Positions 1 to 6,720 of a stretch of 9,394 nucleotides of DNA are shown here, one piece after another. Under the pieces are notes generated by a model that saw only the letters and a list, made by a program, of their open reading frames with translations, did not search any database and was not told the DNA's origin. The DNA comes from Thermoplasmatota archaeon (GTDB taxonomy: Archaea > Thermoplasmatota > E2 > DHVEG-1), in contig JAUWIE010000088.1 in the NCBI GenBank assembly GCA_030605515.1, positions 1-9,394 on the forward strand, written 5' to 3'. The translations under genes were made by a program, and so were the position numbers. Numbering within the stretch: the stretch's first letter is position 1; each line of letters opens with the position of its first letter.

Positions 1-30
1 AATATTCCAAAGACTACTAGACCTATAATC

Positions 31-67
31 AAAAAAAAACAAAAACACACCTCTTTTTTTCTTTTTT
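31..67. terminator. A-run/T-run terminator region
   Basis: A9 at 31-39 is followed by T7 at 54-60 and T6 at 62-67. Archaeal transcription stops at oligo-T on the coding strand, so the T-runs probably end a plus-strand gene lying left of the window. The A-run would serve a minus-strand transcript reading leftward. There is no strong hairpin, which is normal for archaea. Confidence 0.45.
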
Positions 68-331
68 AATTTTATTAGTTGTTAAAGGTTACAAATATAT
101 AATAGAAAAAAAAAGTCAAAAACAGAATTGGTTACATTAGATCAATATCTCTCAGTATTATAGAAAACATATTTATATATTGCATAAGATAACATATTCA
201 AGGTGATGATACAACAAAAAAAGATGGGTATATAATTATGATATATTATCAACACAGATTATGAATAATAATCATTAAGATCGTAGGAAATTCAAAATTA
301 CAGATTAGATATACAGAGGGGTGTATTTACA
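68..331 (+). promoter_or_regulatory. Leader/promoter region of the surface-protein gene
   Basis: This stretch has no credible gene. A TTTATATAT box lies at about 172-180, preceded by the A-rich stretch GAAAACATA that could act as a BRE, which predicts a transcript start near 204. A second weaker TATATAAT box is at about 229-236. Just before the proposed start is a Shine-Dalgarno-like GAGGGGTG at 316-323. If the first box is used, the leader is about 125 nt long. An 8-codon ATG ORF at 206 is too short to support. Confidence 0.4.
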
Positions 332-334
332 ATT
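316..334 (+). promoter_or_regulatory. Ribosome binding site with putative ATT start codon
   Basis: GAGGGGTG at 316-323 is a purine-rich Shine-Dalgarno-like site. The in-frame codons that follow are GTA, TTT, ACA, ATT (332), AAT, AAA; none is ATG, GTG or TTG. Only ATT at 332 has good spacing (8 nt) and yields a complete signal peptide (Asn-Lys-Leu-His-Leu-Lys-Arg, then a hydrophobic run). No Shine-Dalgarno precedes the ATG at 386. Confidence 0.5.
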
Positions 335-2941
335 AATAAACTACATTTAAAAAGAATAATTGTTATCATTACATTAGCAACTATAATGCTGACAGTTACA
401 ATTTCCAATATCATATCAGCTGTAGTTATCAATCCAGGTTTTAATTATTCAGTTGGAAATGAAACATATACAGTATATCAAACAATGGATTTCGAAAGCA
501 TAACAATTGATACTTCTTATATTATTTTCAACAATACTGGTTTTTATATTACATCAGAAAATGATATCACAATAACTCTTGTTTATATTAGTGATGATTT
601 AACAACTACAAGTGATGGAGAAAAGGTTCTGGAATTCTATGCAGACACTACGAGTGGAAGCGTTTTGTTTAGCCTTTCTGGTTTTCAAGATAGCAATTAT
701 TATATTATTAAAAGTGATGGAACTTCTATTTCTATTCCAATAGCAAATAGTTCTGGTTTTATATCTTTTTCAAATAGTGTATGGAGTTCTCACCTGTTTG
801 AAATATATCAAATAGGATCAGAAGTAGATAATGATCCACCTGTCGTCAGCAACATCCCAGATCAAACAATACAAGAAGGAGAAAGCTTCACCCAAATCAA
901 CCTAGACAATTACGTAACAGATAATGAAGACTCTGATGAAAACATCATATGGACATACAACGGCAATACCGAACTTAATATTGACATTACAAACCGTATT
1001 GCGACAATATCTACACCAAACCAAGACTGGTTTGGCACAGAAATAATCACTTTTATTGCTACAGACTCAGGTCTATTTTCAGATTCAGATGATGTAACAT
1101 TTACTGTAATTGGAGAAAATGATCCCCCTGTTGTCAGCAACATCCCTGATCAAACAATACAGGAAGGAGAAAGCTTCACCCAAATCAACCTAGATAATTA
1201 TGTAACTGATGATGAAGACTCTGATGAAAACATCATATGGATATACACTGGTAACACCCAACTCTCTGTCGATATTACAAATCGAATAGCTACAATTACA
1301 ACTCCAAATGAAGAATGGACTGGATCTGAAACAATCATGTTCATTGCAGAAGATACAGCCCAGCAAACAGATTCAGATGATGTAACATTTACTGTAAATG
1401 TACAAGGAGCACCTGTTTTTTCAGGTTTATCAATTAATAATGGTGCTAACGATATTTCTATCAACACACCCTCATTAAGTATTACTATAGAGGACCCTAG
1501 TGGAGATCTAATTGATTGGACTATTGAAATAACCCCAAACATAGGTAGTAATTCAGGGAGTAATGATGTTAATGGTACAAAATCCTGTGATCTATCAGGT
1601 CTTGAGTATTCTACAACTTATTACTGGTTTGTAAATGCAACGGATAGTACCAATTGGGCCAATGGATCTTATTATTTCACAACTCAAGATTCTTCATCGG
1701 ATAATCCACCAGGTGGAGGAGGCGGACCACTATCAGGCGGAGGGTACATACCACCAAGCAACCAAGAAGAACAAAACCAACCACCACAAACACCACTCAA
1801 ACCCAGCGGACCAACATACATAGAAACCAACATAACATACACCTACACCACCACAACAACAGACCCTGAACAAGACCAAATAAGATACAAATTCGACTGG
1901 GGAGACGGAACCAAAAGCAACTGGACAGAATACCAAAACAGCAACACCACAACAACAATGACCCACCACTGGACAAACATAAACACATACCAAATAAAAG
2001 CAATATCACAAGACACACAAGGACAAAACAGCACATGGTCAGAACCACTAACAATAACCGTATCACAAATACCAACAGGACAACAACCACCAGTAGCAAA
2101 AATCAACACACCTGAAAACATACAAACAAACCAAACCATAACATTCAACGCCACACAAAGCTACGACCTCGACGGAACAATCATAAACTACCAATGGGAC
2201 TTTGGAGACGGAACAACAGGAGACGGAATAAATCCAACACATAAATACGAAAAACCAGGAGAGTACACAGTAACACTAATAATAACAGACAACAACGGAA
2301 ACACCTACAGCAAAACCATAACCGTGATTGTTCAATCAGTTATATCACAGCAGGGTTCAAAAGAAAAACAAGAAGGATTTTTTTCAATTGAATTTTTTAT
2401 TTTAATGGTATTATTTATAATATTTATTGCATGTTGTCTTTACTATCTAAGAGATCGGTTAAATATAATTAGTTTACATTATCAGATTCATAAGATTGAA
2501 AAAATTGATGTGAAAATACATCAAATAGAAAATAAAATAGAGGGAATTCCTAAAGTCGATCAGGTAACTTATGTAAAATCTGATAGATATATTAATGATA
2601 CAAGTGGGGAAAATATTAGAGGATTAAAATTCACTTATCAAGGGAATGATTCGTTTTATAGAGAAGATAAATATTATGATGCATATGAAGATCTTATAAC
2701 AGGAGAAAAAATAGATAAACTTCTAAATATGACATTGAAATCTGATCAAATAAGTATTAAACATGAAAAAATTAAAAACAGAATAGATCACCTAATCATA
2801 GAGCACGATAAGCAAATTAAGATAGTAGATGACGCTGATAAATCTCTAAAGATTCACGATCTAGATAAATTAAAAGATATTGAAGGCAAGATTGACAATC
2901 TTACTTTATTAAAAATGTATGATAAGATTGATGCTATATGA
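332..2941 (+). CDS. Secreted, membrane-anchored modular surface protein with Ig-like and PKD domains
   Basis: The first ATG is at 386 (851 aa), but that start cuts the signal peptide. The frame is open upstream, and an ATT at 332 lies 8 nt after GAGGGGTG and adds MNKLHLKRII, the missing basic region, giving 869 aa. Numbering from ATG 386: unknown beta-rich domain about 20-145; two 96-aa cadherin/Ig-like repeats 149-244 and 245-340 (PDQTIQEGESF, ITNRIAT, DSDDVTFTV); FN3/Ig-like domain about 341-435; Gly/Pro linker about 436-476; two PKD-type domains with FDWGDG at 503-508 and WDFGDG at 604-609; TM helix about 670-688; 163-residue charged cytoplasmic tail beginning with an isoleucine heptad coiled coil (701-721). 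Many N-x-S/T sequons suggest N-glycosylation. It is probably a surface adhesin or structural protein; its partner is unknown. Base composition changes sharply at 1741-2330, exactly over the linker and PKD domains. Confidence 0.85.
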   Translation: MNKLHLKRIIVIITLATIMLTVTISNIISAVVINPGFNYSVGNETYTVYQTMDFESITIDTSYIIFNNTGFYITSENDITITLVYISDDLTTTSDGEKVLEFYADTTSGSVLFSLSGFQDSNYYIIKSDGTSISIPIANSSGFISFSNSVWSSHLFEIYQIGSEVDNDPPVVSNIPDQTIQEGESFTQINLDNYVTDNEDSDENIIWTYNGNTELNIDITNRIATISTPNQDWFGTEIITFIATDSGLFSDSDDVTFTVIGENDPPVVSNIPDQTIQEGESFTQINLDNYVTDDEDSDENIIWIYTGNTQLSVDITNRIATITTPNEEWTGSETIMFIAEDTAQQTDSDDVTFTVNVQGAPVFSGLSINNGANDISINTPSLSITIEDPSGDLIDWTIEITPNIGSNSGSNDVNGTKSCDLSGLEYSTTYYWFVNATDSTNWANGSYYFTTQDSSSDNPPGGGGGPLSGGGYIPPSNQEEQNQPPQTPLKPSGPTYIETNITYTYTTTTTDPEQDQIRYKFDWGDGTKSNWTEYQNSNTTTTMTHHWTNINTYQIKAISQDTQGQNSTWSEPLTITVSQIPTGQQPPVAKINTPENIQTNQTITFNATQSYDLDGTIINYQWDFGDGTTGDGINPTHKYEKPGEYTVTLIITDNNGNTYSKTITVIVQSVISQQGSKEKQEGFFSIEFFILMVLFIIFIACCLYYLRDRLNIISLHYQIHKIEKIDVKIHQIENKIEGIPKVDQVTYVKSDRYINDTSGENIRGLKFTYQGNDSFYREDKYYDAYEDLITGEKIDKLLNMTLKSDQISIKHEKIKNRIDHLIIEHDKQIKIVDDADKSLKIHDLDKLKDIEGKIDNLTLLKMYDKIDAI
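830..1405 (+). repeat. Tandem 288-bp coding repeat, two copies
   Basis: Units at 830-1117 and 1118-1405 are in exact 288-nt register (96 codons) and encode the two cadherin/Ig-like domains. Similarity is uneven. The first roughly 126 nt differ at only about nine sites, mostly synonymous, while the remaining part has about 21 amino-acid differences. Both units end in the same GATTCAGATGATGTAACA stretch (1083 and 1371). Confidence 0.9.
1741..2330 (+). other. T-depleted compositional block over the linker and PKD domains
   Basis: By hand count 1741-2280 contains 54 T in 540 bases (10%), whereas 481-540 in the same gene has 21 T in 60 (35%), and the TM/tail part after 2370 is again T-rich. Codons in the block end almost always in A or C. 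The edges match protein domain edges: start of the Gly/Pro linker and end of the second PKD domain. Confidence 0.85.
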
Positions 2942-3004
2942 TGATTTATAAAACGGAAGTTACAGAAAATATTTGAGATCAAAACTTAACAAAAACAGTC
3001 CGAA

Positions 3005-3048
3005 TTAAGGAGAAATCATTGATTTTTTCTCTTAAGATTTAATTTTTT
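3005..3048 (+). terminator. Imperfect hairpin with T-runs, probable terminator
   Basis: TTAAGGAGAAA (3005-3015) pairs with TTTCTCTTAA (3026-3035) with one bulge. T6 runs lie at 3023-3028 and 3043-3048. It sits about 65 nt after the surface-protein stop codon and would end that transcript. Because it overlaps the end of the transposase remnant, it may instead be part of a lost element's terminus. Confidence 0.4.
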
Positions 3049-3243
3049 CCTGGTGGCTACATTTACACCTCGGCATTGTATAGCTGGCGACAGTATTATA
3101 TTTAAGCTGTCGATAAGTTCCAATCCTAAATCTCTTGGCTCTGGTATCTGATTATATGCCACTGCGCCAACATTAGTTTCAATACAACATATTGTAGATA
3201 GCTCCTTTACACCTTCTTCGACAGTAAGATCAAATTCTACCAT
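3016..3243 (-). pseudogene. C-terminal remnant of a transposase (IS1634/IS4-like, tentative)
   Basis: A 75-codon frame encodes a peptide resembling the tail of IS1634-type transposases: a DLTVEEGVKELSTI segment followed by a C-terminal SPAIQCRGVNVATRKKL and a basic end. This is family resemblance by memory, not a search. Reading upstream on the minus strand, a TAA stop lies two codons before the ATG and no Shine-Dalgarno is present, so the piece is probably not an intact gene. A neighbouring frame at about 3264-3299 reads GFCLRYEE, which would fit the segment before such a tail and suggests a frameshift. The DDE catalytic domain is absent. It could also be an unrelated small ORF. Confidence 0.45.
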
Positions 3244-3319
3244 TTTTTACAAATCTAAGATGACTCTTCATAACGAAGACAAAAACCATAGATTTCTTGT
3301 ATTGTTCAATTATATTTAT

Positions 3320-3343
3320 AGTTGGTTGTGACCACAACTTTTT
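3320..3343. repeat. Small inverted repeat with T-run
   Basis: AGTTG (3320-3324) pairs with CAACT (3335-3339), and nested inside that, GTTGTG (3325-3330) mirrors CACAAC (3333-3338) around a 2-nt centre; T5 follows. This could be a weak terminator, a protein-binding dyad or a trace of the decayed IS. The remaining bases of 3244-3465 are AT-rich and show no gene. Confidence 0.3.
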
Positions 3344-3450
3344 GTTATACTTTACCTCTAATCAATTACACTCAATTCACCTAATAAAACAAGATATATA
3401 CACTGCTGCCAAAAATCCAAAATCATGAAGTTTCGTACTTTATATACAAT

Positions 3451-3456
3451 AAAAAA
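3451..3456 (-). terminator. Oligo-T terminator of the methyltransferase gene
   Basis: A6 on the plus strand reads as T6 on the minus strand, about 10 nt after the methyltransferase TAG stop. It is short, but it is the first oligo-T tract downstream. Confidence 0.35.
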
Positions 3457-3465
3457 TTTGAAATT

Positions 3466-4095
3466 CTAATTTTTGTTATAAATTATTAATGATTTACTTA
3501 ATCCAAACAATATCGTATTAAACGAAATCGTTGAAGAACCGGGAAATAAAGATCTCCATTTCTCGATATCAAAATAATGGATATCCACGAAATTACCATC
3601 CTTATTTTTTCCATACCATGTTAAATTTACTTTCTTAACCAAAGTCGATTTTAACCAATCGGGATAATATTGCCAAAGCGGTAATTGATAATGTGGCTCA
3701 ATAAGGGTATGTTTATGGGGAACTATAATAACCCATGATTTTCCAACTCGCATTACCTCATTAACAGCATCAATTAATTTTTCATATGGAAAAATATGTT
3801 CAAAAACCCCAATACTTACCACGACATCAAATTCATTATTACTGAATATCCCAAGATCACAAGCATCACAACAAACAAACTTAAAATTATTTTTATGTAT
3901 CTTCTGATCTGGATTGATATCAATTCCAATAATTTCATTTTCATCATTAAAAAATTCAAAATCTCTTCCAGAATGACATCCAATATCAAGAATTTTATCA
4001 TCTGATTTAATATCTACTAATTTACAAATAGTTTGATATCTTTTCTCCCATACTTTTTCAAAATTTAAAAAATTTATTATATGTGGTATTTTCAT
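3466..4095 (-). CDS. Class I SAM-dependent methyltransferase
   Basis: The 209-aa soluble protein has the Rossmann-like class I methyltransferase motifs: motif I ILDIGCHSGRD at 35-45 (SAM binding), an acidic residue at the end of beta-2 in GIDIN (57-61, Asp59), CCDAC (75-79) with Asp77 placed to contact adenine, and FDVVVSIGVFEHI (89-101). The segment VPHKHTLIEPHYQLPLW (125-141) resembles the region after motif III in methyltransferases often encoded beside glycosyltransferases. The methyl acceptor (sugar, lipid or small molecule) cannot be read from the sequence. ATG at 4095 is preceded by GAGGGAT (4099-4105). It has no operon partner in the window and is divergent from the beta-helix genes. 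A role in envelope glycan modification is inference from context. Confidence 0.85.
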   Translation of the reverse strand: MKIPHIINFLNFEKVWEKRYQTICKLVDIKSDDKILDIGCHSGRDFEFFNDENEIIGIDINPDQKIHKNNFKFVCCDACDLGIFSNNEFDVVVSIGVFEHIFPYEKLIDAVNEVMRVGKSWVIIVPHKHTLIEPHYQLPLWQYYPDWLKSTLVKKVNLTWYGKNKDGNFVDIHYFDIEKWRSLFPGSSTISFNTILFGLSKSLIIYNKN

Positions 4096-4210
4096 TTAAT
4101 CCCTCGCTTATAGATTTCCTCAATCAAAATTGATAAAGTGATTATTGTTTATTAAATTTATTTTTTGGTTTCATTTGTTAATATTTCAGGGATTTCATTA
4201 TTTTTTTACT

Positions 4211-4220
4211 GTATATAAAG
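4211..4220 (-). promoter_or_regulatory. TATA box of the methyltransferase gene (putative)
   Basis: The minus strand reads CTTTATATAC, a good archaeal TATA box. It predicts a start near 4190 and a leader of about 95 nt before the ATG at 4095. It lies only about 30 bp from the TATA box of the divergent beta-helix unit. Confidence 0.4.
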
Positions 4221-4246
4221 CATTCTCTACTGTTTTAAACAATAGA

Positions 4247-4256
4247 TATATATAAT
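4247..4256 (+). promoter_or_regulatory. TATA box of the beta-helix gene pair (putative)
   Basis: TATATATAAT is preceded by the A-rich TTTTAAACAATAGA, which could hold a BRE. It predicts transcription from about 4275-4280. The transcript would include the AAGGAGGG site at 4289-4296, the short ORF 4297-4437 and then the first beta-helix gene. Confidence 0.45.
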
Positions 4257-4296
4257 AGACTAAAGATTACATTATTGGTAAAAATGATAAGGAGGG

Positions 4297-4437
4297 ATGC
4301 TTTTCAAGAAGATGCTGAGATTATTAATAAAATCGAGGTTAATTTGCCATTTTGACATTTTGCCACAATATGTTAATATACTATTATTTAGAAATGGTAC
4401 AATATTACATAATATCAATGTGGATGATGTAATATAG
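4297..4437 (+). CDS. Candidate small ORF upstream of the beta-helix genes (46 aa)
   Basis: An ATG at 4297 opens a 46-codon frame ending in TAG at 4435-4437. AGGAGG (4290-4295) lies directly before it; the spacing to ATG 4297 is unusually short, and to the next in-frame ATG (4312) rather long, about 16 nt, so the exact start is unclear. The peptide begins MLFKKMLRLLIKSRL, basic and hydrophobic, then CHFDILPQ and a hydrophilic end. I do not recognise it. The stop overlaps the AGGTGAAAGG ribosome site (4436-4445) of the next gene, which would allow translational coupling. It may be a leader peptide, a small membrane-associated protein or a chance ORF. Confidence 0.3.
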   Translation: MLFKKMLRLLIKSRLICHFDILPQYVNILLFRNGTILHNINVDDVI

Positions 4438-4445
4438 GTGAAAGG
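4436..4445 (+). promoter_or_regulatory. Ribosome binding site of the first beta-helix gene
   Basis: AGGTGAAAGG contains AGGTGA, complementary to the archaeal 16S tail, 7 nt before the ATG at 4449. It fixes that start and overlaps the TAG of the small upstream ORF. Confidence 0.7.
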
Positions 4446-4448
4446 AAA

Positions 4449-5513
4449 ATGCATAATCTGAAATTTAAAACTAAAATCGAGATTATTACCATAATTCTTT
4501 TAATAATAATCCTTACAACATTTTCAGTGTCATCAGTAACCAGGACAATTACAGATACTCATGATGACTTTGATACATTTATTAGAAATAGCAATGGTAA
4601 TTACTGGGCTGCTACAGGTGACAATATTCAGATAGCGATAGATGACTTTGGGATTTCTGCGCCTATCTATGGTGGCTATGGCGGATCTCATGGTACTGTA
4701 TGGTTATCAGGGAACACAACATTAACAATTACTTCTACCATTACTGTAAATGATCATGTAACTCTTGAAATGGATGGATGTGAAATCAAACCTAGTGGAA
4801 ATTTTGATGTGTTTTTATTAAATGAGGGAGCAAAGGTTAGAAATGGAATTGTTGATGTATCGGATATTGCAGATTTTAGTAGTGCTGTGATTAGATTCAA
4901 CAGTGCGGATAAGCTTGAGACTATTGACCATAATGCGATTGTTGAAAATATGAGATTGGAGTCTGCTTTGCAAAGAGGTACAGCAATTTATTTAGATACT
5001 TCAGGTGCAACTGGTCAAATTATTGCTTTTGTACATGTTAATAATATTCAAATGGGAAATTTTGAGTATGGTATATATATTGATCACACCAGTACGGGTG
5101 ATTCATATGTTAATGGTAATATGTTTACAAATATTGAAATTGTCAATACAAAATATTGTATGAGAGTCTATGAATCAATAGCAGAAGCATCAGGTAATTA
5201 TTTTGAAAATATTAAGTGTTATTGTTCGGGTATCACTGAATATATAATATGGAATAACGGACATGGTAATCAATTTGATAATATACAAGCATTTAATTGG
5301 AATAACAATAGTGGGACAAGAATAGCATATGTTTTTACGGAAGGATTCAGTGGTGATTGGAGTGGCCCTGCTCATTGTTGTTATTTAAATTTCCGAGGTG
5401 GAGGAAATGACATCGCATTTCCAATATGGCATCAATGGAACAATGCTTATACAATTTTTAATCTTGAAAATGGTGAGTTGATAACTGGGAAAGTTACGGA
5501 GTACAAACCATGA
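4449..5513 (+). CDS. Secreted right-handed beta-helix protein, paralogue 1
   Basis: The 354-aa protein has an N-terminal signal peptide (basic start, hydrophobic core about 11-28, then SVTRTIT). Residues 59-110 fit the entry region of the pectate-lyase-3-like beta-helix fold: NIQIAIDDFG, HGTVWLSGNT, TLTITSTITV and VTLEMDGCEI. Residues 110-340 continue as short beta-rungs rich in Asn, Gly, Ile and Val (GIVDVSDI, VENMRLES, GNMFTNIEIV, GNYFENIKC, GNQFDNIQAF). Six cysteines are present. There is no C-terminal anchor. Such folds occur in polysaccharide lyases, tail spikes and adhesins; no catalytic residues could be assigned, so the substrate is unknown. Its stop overlaps the start of a clear paralogue by 4 nt, so the two are co-translated. 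Confidence 0.8.
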   Translation: MHNLKFKTKIEIITIILLIIILTTFSVSSVTRTITDTHDDFDTFIRNSNGNYWAATGDNIQIAIDDFGISAPIYGGYGGSHGTVWLSGNTTLTITSTITVNDHVTLEMDGCEIKPSGNFDVFLLNEGAKVRNGIVDVSDIADFSSAVIRFNSADKLETIDHNAIVENMRLESALQRGTAIYLDTSGATGQIIAFVHVNNIQMGNFEYGIYIDHTSTGDSYVNGNMFTNIEIVNTKYCMRVYESIAEASGNYFENIKCYCSGITEYIIWNNGHGNQFDNIQAFNWNNNSGTRIAYVFTEGFSGDWSGPAHCCYLNFRGGGNDIAFPIWHQWNNAYTIFNLENGELITGKVTEYKP

Positions 5514-6673
5514 AAATAAAACATGTCGAGCTGTTTCTTTTTATCATAATGGTCTTATTAATTCTAACAGTTGGCTCAGCAGGTTCAGTAACTAGGACAA
5601 TTACAAGCACAAGTGACAACATATATTCACTTATTAAAAATTCAAATGGTAACTATTGGGAAGCAAATAGCAATAATATTCAAATTGCTATTAATGATCT
5701 GGATAACAACCATGGAACGGTATGGTTACCTGGAGGCAGAACATTTTATTTAACTAATACGTTAGTTATTCAAGAAAACGTCATTCTTGACATGGGTGGT
5801 TCAGAGTTCAGACTCCCAGCTGGAGTTAACATTAATGTTGTAGAGCTAAAGGATAGCTCAACTATTAGAAACGGAGTAATTGATGTTTCAGGACAACAGC
5901 ATGATGGAACATGGCCTCCGCCAGGTAGTGCTTGGTCGACTAATACTTCTTTTTCAACACCAAGTGCATGTATTTACCTTGATGCAAGTAGTTACATAGA
6001 ATCAGCATCAATTGAATACATGTCCTTAGAATCAATTAGTGATGGGTACAACCTAATGGGACCAACCCCTCCACGTTTCTATAGCTCAAATTATTTAGGG
6101 CTTGGTTATGGAATATATCTCCACGCATCCAATACCAATACTCCTCAAAGAATTTCTAATATTAATGTAAAACATGTATATCTTCGTGCTTTTGAAATCG
6201 GAATTTTTATCAATAATGAACGAAACCCTGCAGATGGTGAAAACGGAGCGTTTATCCAATATAATAACTTTGAATATTTATGGTTTTATGGAACTTCGTA
6301 CGGAATTGAAATATCACGAAATTCAAACGTTGATAAAGATAGATGTAGTGTAGGATATAACAGGTTTAATATGATTCAGTTTCAAACAGGTAAACCCTCC
6401 TATTGGGGTGGTGAAGAATTAACATGGGGCATTATATGTACCGATGGTCGAGGTAACTCCTTTACAAATATAATGATGTGGGATTATACGGGTAATCATC
6501 GAGGGAATGGTCCTGCGATCTATTTTACTTCGGATTCTGAAAATTGTTATCTTCATATTTATGGTTTAGCTGATGGCTGGCTTAGTAATAGTGGCAGTAA
6601 TAATAATCTGTTACTTGTGGGAGAAAATGAGGTTAATTTATTTTTAGGAACAGTTTACGAGATGGGCGGTTAA
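5510..6673 (+). CDS. Secreted right-handed beta-helix protein, paralogue 2
   Basis: The 387-aa protein has a signal peptide (about 1-25, ending near GSAGS). It shares with the upstream gene the block SVTRTIT-T-D....I-NSNGNYW-A...NIQIAI-D (26-62) and HGTVWL-G (68-75), then rung-like segments VILDMGGSEF, IRNGVIDVSG, NNFEYLWFYG, NRFNMIQF, NSFTNIMMWD, and a similar C-terminus (LFLGTVYEMGG versus LITGKVTEYKP). It carries an insertion relative to paralogue 1 around 130-195 with a Pro-rich, aromatic loop (WPPPGSAW, MGPTPPRF) that may be a binding surface. The ATG overlaps the preceding TGA (ATGA), with GGAG at 5500-5503 as ribosome site. A surface or released carbohydrate-binding or carbohydrate-cleaving role is plausible but unproven. 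Confidence 0.8.
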   Translation: MKIKHVELFLFIIMVLLILTVGSAGSVTRTITSTSDNIYSLIKNSNGNYWEANSNNIQIAINDLDNNHGTVWLPGGRTFYLTNTLVIQENVILDMGGSEFRLPAGVNINVVELKDSSTIRNGVIDVSGQQHDGTWPPPGSAWSTNTSFSTPSACIYLDASSYIESASIEYMSLESISDGYNLMGPTPPRFYSSNYLGLGYGIYLHASNTNTPQRISNINVKHVYLRAFEIGIFINNERNPADGENGAFIQYNNFEYLWFYGTSYGIEISRNSNVDKDRCSVGYNRFNMIQFQTGKPSYWGGEELTWGIICTDGRGNSFTNIMMWDYTGNHRGNGPAIYFTSDSENCYLHIYGLADGWLSNSGSNNNLLLVGENEVNLFLGTVYEMGG

Positions 6674-6708
6674 AAGTAGTAAAAAAATCATCACAATATA
6701 AGTAAAAT

Positions 6709-6718
6709 AAAAAAAAAA
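6709..6718 (-). terminator. Oligo-T terminator of the TPGFWKNH gene
   Basis: A10 on the plus strand is T10 on the minus strand, about 50 nt past the TAA of the 6770-7222 gene. This is a typical archaeal oligo-T terminator. The convergent beta-helix gene has no comparable T-run on its own strand. Confidence 0.5.
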
Positions 6719-6720
6719 GA

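Noticed and set aside
206..232. Mini-ORF with ATG after AAGGTGATG in the leader of the surface-protein gene
   Set aside because: Only eight codons, and the AGGTG overlaps the start itself; no support for translation.
830..1405. Repeat considered as a CRISPR or non-coding satellite
   Set aside because: Units are 288 nt, in frame, without spacers, and encode a known domain type.
910..1542. Two minus-strand open frames opposite the tandem repeats
   Set aside because: They mirror the plus-strand repeats and each other, have no ribosome site and encode nothing recognisable.
1733..2154. Several overlapping minus-strand open frames of 86-103 codons
   Set aside because: They are caused by T depletion on the plus strand, which removes TTA/CTA/TCA and thus minus-strand stops; the peptides are low-complexity Val/Leu/Cys runs opposite the PKD domains.
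3796..4005. Open frames on both strands within the methyltransferase gene
   Set aside because: They are shadows of a well-supported methyltransferase reading frame with intact SAM motifs.
4272..4454. 60-codon minus-strand frame opposite the beta-helix leader
   Set aside because: No ribosome site, and it starts inside the first codons of the plus-strand gene; the plus-strand small ORF there has better signals.
5190..5375. 61-codon minus-strand frame in the first beta-helix gene
   Set aside because: Shadow frame with no signals, opposite a continuous beta-rung pattern.
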